A stretch of 7,283 bases of DNA from assembly GCA_035646975.1 (NCBI GenBank), contig DASROJ010000346.1:1-7283 (forward strand), read 5' to 3'. Made by a program: the position numbers and the translations under genes. The notes beneath the pieces are model-generated. The model had not been told where the DNA came from, made no database searches, and worked only from the letters and a program-made list of their open reading frames with translations. Of the stretch, positions 6,605 to 7,283 are shown one piece after another (position 1 is the stretch's first letter; each line of letters starts with the position of its first letter). This DNA comes from DASROJ01 sp035646975 (GTDB lineage Bacteria > Acidobacteriota > Polarisedimenticolia > JACPZX01 > DASXTC01).

Positions 6605-7283
6605 ATGCGATCGAGCCGCGCGTCCGGTTTGCTCAGGGCACCGACGGTCCTCTGCCTGGTCGCCTTGTCCTCGGCCTGTTACGATCCCGCGGTGCGCGAA
6701 CACGTTCTGATGGACTGCGCGCCGGATGGCGGAGTCCATCTGACGGTCGTGACGTCGTTTCGCCAGGGCAAGGACCTCACCCCTCAGGAGCGCGACGAAA
6801 TCCGGCACGTGGTCGACCTCTATGAATTGGGGCGCGACCCCTGGCTGCGGGGGTTCAAGAGGGCGGAGGCGCGGGAGGTGGTCCACCGGCGCGAGGGGTC
6901 GGAGATCTCACCGGAAAAAATCGTCAGGCAGGCGACACTGCCCTCGGTGGAGTCATTCGTCGAGGCGATGCCCGACCCGATCGCCAACTTCAAGCTTCGA
7001 ACAGAGTCGCAGGATGGAACGGTGACCCTGAGCATCGATCACATCGATCTGCCGGAATCCCTCCGGGAGAATCGCCGCCGGCTCGAGAAAGAAGTCGCGG
7101 CGCTCTCCAACGCCGCGTTCCGCCTGACCCAGCGGCAGTGCGATCTGTACGACTATCTGGCCGCGCATCCCGATCGGCGCGCGGCGGTGCTCGCGGCGAT
7201 CTCCTCGGACTCTGTCGACCCGGCCACGCCGGCCCCCGGAGCCCCCGTACCCACTGTGCCCACCGTACCCACCGTGCCCACCG
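6605..7283 (+). CDS. Predicted lipoprotein of unknown function, 3' truncated by window edge
   Basis: This frame stays open to the window end (226 full codons, no stop), so only the N-terminal part is seen. I do not recognise the family. The start has three arginines (2, 5, 11), a hydrophobic stretch (about 12-21) and LSSAC with Cys25. That is a plausible lipobox, although leucine sits one position earlier than usual, so a plain secretion signal is also possible. The mature part is hydrophilic and mixed alpha/beta: a likely strand at 44-51 (VHLTVVTS), a charged helical stretch 60-95, a second strand pair near 130-148, and a charged helix about 150-172 that could form a coiled coil. Cys38 and Cys179 are the only other mature cysteines. 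From about 203 the chain becomes Pro/Ala-rich and enters a Val-Pro-Thr repeat. ATG 6605 is the only ATG before the signal-like segment, and an in-frame TGA at 6587-6589 blocks extension. No clear Shine-Dalgarno is present, which weakens the start call. Confidence 0.68.
   Translation, partial: MRSSRASGLLRAPTVLCLVALSSACYDPAVREHVLMDCAPDGGVHLTVVTSFRQGKDLTPQERDEIRHVVDLYELGRDPWLRGFKRAEAREVVHRREGSEISPEKIVRQATLPSVESFVEAMPDPIANFKLRTESQDGTVTLSIDHIDLPESLRENRRRLEKEVAALSNAAFRLTQRQCDLYDYLAAHPDRRAAVLAAISSDSVDPATPAPGAPVPTVPTVPTVPT
7247..7282 (+). repeat. Tandem 9-bp repeat encoding Val-Pro-Thr, four copies, reaching the window edge
   Basis: Four units of GTRCCCACY run head to tail (7247-7255, 7256-7264, 7265-7273, 7274-7282). 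GTA and GTG alternate, so a higher-order 18-bp unit is also visible. The next base (G at 7283) is consistent with continuation beyond the window. The units keep the reading frame and encode a low-complexity tail on the predicted lipoprotein. Confidence 0.9.

Noticed and set aside
6557..6886. 110-residue N-terminal extension of pepE
   Set aside because: The S51 family begins at MRLVLLSNST, a Shine-Dalgarno precedes ATG 6556, and the extension would run through the divergent lipoprotein gene.

Overview
The window is strongly GC-rich, and its genes favour G or C at third codon positions. It reads as an ordinary chromosomal segment from a Gram-negative environmental bacterium. A predicted lipoprotein, a glutamyl-tRNA (C5) heme route and a ccsA/hemX-hemA-hemC-hemD gene order would fit a myxobacterial, acidobacterial or related high-GC lineage. 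The phylum is an inference I hold weakly. No tRNA, rRNA, CRISPR array, insertion sequence, transposase, integrase or phage gene is visible.

Layout: (1) 31-1851, minus strand, a large polytopic membrane protein of the GT-C glycosyltransferase / YfhO-like type. (2) 1852-1940, a short divergent intergenic region. (3) 1941-5864, plus strand, a tight four-gene operon: a CcsA/HemX-like membrane protein, hemA, hemC and hemD. The junctions are a 2-base gap followed by two 4-base ATGA overlaps. (4) 5846-6556, minus strand, a peptidase E gene whose 3' end overlaps the hemD 3' end by 19 bp. (5) 6557-6604, a second short divergent region. (6) 6605 to the window edge, plus strand, an unrecognised predicted lipoprotein that runs off the end inside a Val-Pro-Thr repeat.

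How the genes work together: HemA reduces glutamyl-tRNA to glutamate-1-semialdehyde, the first committed step of the C5 route. HemC polymerises porphobilinogen to hydroxymethylbilane, and HemD closes it to uroporphyrinogen III. HemL (semialdehyde aminomutase) and HemB (porphobilinogen synthase) act between HemA and HemC. They are not in the window and must be encoded elsewhere. The CcsA/HemX-like protein probably acts in HemA control or heme/cytochrome c handling. Peptidase E, the GT-C protein and the lipoprotein are neighbours with no visible functional link to heme synthesis.

I see no convincing new multi-gene system. The points most worth checking are two insertions in HemC, one carrying a tandem Gly-Gly-Asp duplication in the active-site lid region; the missing WWD signature in the CcsA-like protein; the convergent hemD/pepE overlap with a hairpin at the hemD stop; and the unassigned lipoprotein with its VPT repeat tail.
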